Assembly (NCBI RefSeq): GCF_039673065.1
Contig: NZ_JBDJKW010000001.1
Span: forward strand, 496,001-560,000
Direction: 5' to 3'
Origin: Allobosea sp039673065
GTDB lineage: Bacteria; Pseudomonadota; Alphaproteobacteria; Rhizobiales; Beijerinckiaceae
DNA: 64,000 nucleotides
Made by a program: the position numbers and the translations under genes. Within the stretch, counting starts at the first letter, position 1, and every line of letters starts with the position of its first letter. The notes below the pieces were generated by a model. It did not search any database. It was not told the DNA's origin and worked only from the letters and a program-made list of their open reading frames with translations. This document shows, in pieces, positions 61,404-64,000 of this stretch.

Positions 61404-62384
61404 ATGCTCAGCCTCGCCCGATCGCTCGCCCTGTCGCTCGCCGTGCTGCTGCTGGCCGCCGGCGCCCATGCCGCGGGCGGTGTCGCCGTCGAGGTCAGGA
61501 ACGAGTCCGAGCCGGTGCTCTGCGCCGAGAAGGACAACGTCACGATCAAGATGGCCTCGCCCGAGGTCCGGCGCTTCCGCATCGAGGCGGCGCATCCGGC
61601 CTATATCGCCGGGCTGCAGCGCGACAACTGGGACGCCGACTGGGCCGATTGCGACATGACCGGCGATCCGGTGTTCAAGGCGCCGGTGCCGCCGCAGCGC
61701 ATCACCTTCTACGAGAGCATCGAGTACTGGCTCGTCGGCTACACCTTCGAGAGCTTCTGGCGCCCGGCCGAGACGACCTTCCGCGTCGGCGACCGCGTCG
61801 AGAAGGGGCTTCACCTCGTCCAGCTCTGGAAGCTCGGCCCCAAGGGCTCCTACGAGGTGCTGGTGGTCTATCCGCAGGACGGCTACTGGCGCGCCCGGCC
61901 GCTGCCCCCCCCGCAGCTCTCGGCCGCCGCCTACGGCTCCTCCTTCCTGTTCGGGCCGATCGAGCAGGACGGCGCGCGGCCGGTGGTCAACATCCGCGAG
62001 ATCAGCTTCGATCCCAAGACGGTAAGCTTCACCCTCGCCTTCAAGGACGGCTCCTCCGGCACGCTGAAGCTCGACGCGCTCGACGAGAACCGCATGGTGC
62101 TCGACGCGGTGCTCGACCGGCCGGTGTCCGGCGGCAAGGCCTTCGCGGCGCTGCGCTCGATGTACGTCACCGAGTTCAACAACGACGTCGCCCGCATCGC
62201 GCTGCGCGAGCCGGGCGCCAAGGGCTGGCGCGAGGAAGCGCTGATGCCGTTCTCCGGCGGCAAGGCGACCGATATCTGGATGGGCCGCACCACCCATTCC
62301 CGCCACAACACCTCCTCGCCCGACATGGTGTTCCGCGGCTTCTCGGCAGATCCGAACCCGCCCGCCAAGCCAGCCAAGCCCTGA
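61404..62384 (+). CDS. Secreted protein of unknown function
   Basis: A 326-residue protein with a signal peptide (residues 1-22, MLSLARSLALS... ending AHAAGG). The ATG at 61404 has CAGGATC upstream; longer starts back to 61299 lack support. The body has GVAVEVRNESEPVLCAEKDN, DADWADCDMTGDPVF (with Cys likely paired) and a long beta-rich tail ending in PPAKPAKP. I do not recognise the family. It lies 86 bp after the FkbM gene and may be envelope-related by context. Confidence 0.72.
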   Translation: MLSLARSLALSLAVLLLAAGAHAAGGVAVEVRNESEPVLCAEKDNVTIKMASPEVRRFRIEAAHPAYIAGLQRDNWDADWADCDMTGDPVFKAPVPPQRITFYESIEYWLVGYTFESFWRPAETTFRVGDRVEKGLHLVQLWKLGPKGSYEVLVVYPQDGYWRARPLPPPQLSAAAYGSSFLFGPIEQDGARPVVNIREISFDPKTVSFTLAFKDGSSGTLKLDALDENRMVLDAVLDRPVSGGKAFAALRSMYVTEFNNDVARIALREPGAKGWREEALMPFSGGKATDIWMGRTTHSRHNTSSPDMVFRGFSADPNPPAKPAKP

Positions 62385-62513
62385 CGCGCCGCCGCGCCTC
62401 CGGCCCGCGGAAGCCGGAACGCAGCCCCCTCCCCCCGCGTTAGACGATGACGGGTCCGGGGCGCCGGGGTAACCTCGCGCCGCAAGTCTCCCTCGCCACC
62501 GACAGGTTCACCG

Positions 62514-63302
62514 ATGCCTCGCTTCGCCGCCAATCTCTCGATGATGTTCAACGAGTGGGAGTTCCTCGACCGGTTCAAGGCGGCGCACGATGCCGGCTTC
62601 GACGCGGTCGAGTTCCTCTTCCCCTACGAGCATGCGGCCGAGAAGGTCGGGCTGGCGCTGGCCGGCGGGCCGCTGGAGCAGGCGCTGTTCAACCTGCCGC
62701 CCGGCGACTGGGCGGCGGGCGAGCGCGGCATGGCCGCGATCCCCGGCCGCGAGGCCGAATTCCGCGCCGGCATCGACACCGCCCTGGCCTATGTCCGCGA
62801 GACTGGCGTCAAGCGCCTGCACATGATGGCCGGCATGGCCGACCCCGAGGACCCGGCGGCGCAGAAGGCCTATCGCGAATCGATCGCCTATGCCGCCGAC
62901 ACGCTCGGCGAGCACGGGCTCGACCTGATGCTCGAGCCGATCAACGGCAAGGACATGCCGGGCTACTTCCTCAACGATTTCGACCGTGCCGCCGCCTATG
63001 TCCGCGAGTCGAACCGGCCGAACGTCAAGCTGCAGTTCGACATGTACCATTGCGAGCTGATTCATGGCGGGGTCGGCAGCAAGCTCGAGGCGCTCTACCC
63101 GATCGTCGGCCATGTGCAGATCGCCAATGCCGAAGGCCGGCACGAGCCGGACGGCAGCAAGCCCGACTATGCGAGCCTGTTCGCCCAGCTTGATTCGCTC
63201 GGCTACGAGGGCTTCGTCGGCTGCGAATACCGGCCGCGCGCCGGCACGCTGGAAGGGTTGGGCTGGTTCTCGCCCTGGAAGCGCCACGACAGGCAGGACT
63301 GA
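62514..63302 (+). CDS. Hydroxypyruvate isomerase family protein (Hyi/OtnI)
   Basis: A 262-residue TIM-barrel sugar isomerase. N-terminal FAANLSMMFNEWEFLDRF, catalytic Glu in LMLEPINGKDMPGYFLND near residue 142, His/Asp in KLQFDMYHCELIHGG near residue 172 and the second Glu in GFVGCEYRPR near residue 240. Hyi interconverts hydroxypyruvate and tartronate semialdehyde; OtnI acts on 2-oxotetronate. Which one cannot be told, and no glyoxylate genes are adjacent. Confidence 0.85.
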   Translation: MPRFAANLSMMFNEWEFLDRFKAAHDAGFDAVEFLFPYEHAAEKVGLALAGGPLEQALFNLPPGDWAAGERGMAAIPGREAEFRAGIDTALAYVRETGVKRLHMMAGMADPEDPAAQKAYRESIAYAADTLGEHGLDLMLEPINGKDMPGYFLNDFDRAAAYVRESNRPNVKLQFDMYHCELIHGGVGSKLEALYPIVGHVQIANAEGRHEPDGSKPDYASLFAQLDSLGYEGFVGCEYRPRAGTLEGLGWFSPWKRHDRQD

Positions 63303-63313
63303 GCGAGGCCGGC

Positions 63314-64000
63314 GTGAGCAGCACCGCCTTTTTTCCCGGCCCGGTCCTCGTCGCCGATGTCGGCGGCACGAATTGCCGGCTTTCGCTGGTGCCCCGCCAC
63401 GGCGCGGCGCCTGAGCCGCTGGCCCGGATCGCCACCGGGGCCCATCCGACGGCGGAAGCCGCCTTCACCTCCGTGCTCGCCGGGATGGAGGAGAAGCCGC
63501 GCTCTGCCGTGCTCGCCGTCGCCGGTCCGCTCGACGGGCGCGGCGCGCAGCTGACCAATGCCGGCTGGGCCTTCGACGGGCCGGTGCTCGGCCATGTGCT
63601 CGGGCTGGAGCAGGGGCTGCTCGTCAACGATTTCGAGGCGCTGGCCGCCTCGCTCGCCGTGCTCGGACCTACCGATGTCGACAGGCTGGTCGAGGGCCGG
63701 CCCGAGGCGAACGGCACGAAGCTGGTGCTCGGCCCCGGAACCGGTTTCGGCGCCGCCGCCCTGGTCATACGCGGCGATCGCTCGGTCATCGTCCCGACGG
63801 AAGCCGGCCATATCGGCATCGGCCCGCAGGGCACCGCCGAGGAGAAGCTCTGGCCGCTGCTGGCCGAGGGCACGGCGCGCGTGACGATCGAGGACCTGCT
63901 CAGCGGCTCGGGGCTGGTGCGCCTGCACCGCGCCATCCGCAGGCAGGGCGGCATCGACGAGCCGGATGTCGGCGCGGCCGATATCAGCCTGATGGCGCGC
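63314..64000 (+). CDS. glk: Glucokinase, 3' end outside the window
   Basis: 229 residues of a ROK-unrelated, E. coli-type glucokinase are visible from GTG 63314 to the window edge. The ATP-binding motif LVADVGGTNCRLSLV is at the start, the substrate motif TNAGWAFDG near residue 80, LVNDFEALAASLAV near residue 103 (catalytic Asp), KLVLGPGTGFGAAALV near residue 135 and TEAGHIG near residue 160. It would make glucose 6-phosphate. It starts 11 bp after the isomerase gene. Confidence 0.93.
   Translation, partial: MSSTAFFPGPVLVADVGGTNCRLSLVPRHGAAPEPLARIATGAHPTAEAAFTSVLAGMEEKPRSAVLAVAGPLDGRGAQLTNAGWAFDGPVLGHVLGLEQGLLVNDFEALAASLAVLGPTDVDRLVEGRPEANGTKLVLGPGTGFGAAALVIRGDRSVIVPTEAGHIGIGPQGTAEEKLWPLLAEGTARVTIEDLLSGSGLVRLHRAIRRQGGIDEPDVGAADISLMAR

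Overview
This is a GC-rich, gene-dense chromosomal window (about 70% G+C by eye, with very long antisense open frames as shadows) from an alphaproteobacterium. The gene set fits the order Hyphomicrobiales (Rhizobiales): a RopB/Omp25-type porin, separate petA-petB-petC cytochrome bc1 genes, an uvrC-pgsA-moaD-moaE run, OpgH, YbjN, UbiK, and a MoxR-DUF58-DUF4159 membrane operon. Bosea or a near relative is my best guess, but the genus cannot be fixed from this sequence alone. I found 66 protein genes, the first and last cut by the window edges. There are no tRNA or rRNA genes, no CRISPR array, no phage genes and no intact insertion sequence, so this is mostly core genome.

Layout. 0-9.4 kb: RNase T2, RlmJ, a glutathione transferase, a major porin with double terminators, an LPS-type glycosyltransferase coupled to a pteridine-reductase-like SDR, an HCCA-isomerase-like protein, and the operon lgt-midA-pgeF. 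9.5-14.2 kb: uvrC-pgsA-moaD-moaE-DUF1176; uvrC carries an in-frame palindromic repeat element. 14.3-18.1 kb: ilvE divergent from a MarR-OmpR regulator-histidine kinase operon resembling petP-petR. 18.2-25.1 kb: a secreted hydrolase-like protein, a chemoreceptor coupled to CsaA, a TetR regulator, proC, YbjN, UbiK and a lipoprotein. 25.3-34.6 kb: prs-queC-queuosine-precursor transporter, two diguanylate-cyclase proteins (one with EAL), rplY-pth-ychF and a double MaoC protein.

34.6-38.0 kb (minus strand): mtnP-apt-mtnA-class II aldolase, which looks like a complete 5'-methylthioadenosine/5'-deoxyadenosine salvage route ending in a FucA-type aldolase (a DHAP shunt) rather than the classical methionine salvage branch. 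38.1-42.9 kb: petA-petB-petC (cytochrome bc1) and an ABC exporter. 43.0-47.2 kb: trmL-hemF facing the operon DUF1285-CoA Nudix-DUF6111-cca. 47.4-54.7 kb: a four-gene MoxR/DUF58/DUF4159/large membrane protein operon, interrupted by two small repeat-like spacers.

54.7-58.7 kb (minus strand): the most unusual cluster. It has an MDR dehydrogenase lacking the usual zinc Cys, a QueD/PTPS-fold protein that has lost several catalytic and zinc residues, a GT4 glycosyltransferase, a methyltransferase and a GNAT acetyltransferase; three of these overlap by 4 bp. It may make a modified small-molecule glycoside. 58.7-64.0 kb: opgH overlapping an FkbM methyltransferase, a secreted unknown, a hydroxypyruvate-isomerase-family protein and the start of glucokinase.

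The best candidates for something undescribed are the degenerate-QueD cluster (54.7-58.7 kb), the repeat element inside uvrC (11.07-11.20 kb), and the DHAP-shunt operon with embedded apt (34.7-37.9 kb).
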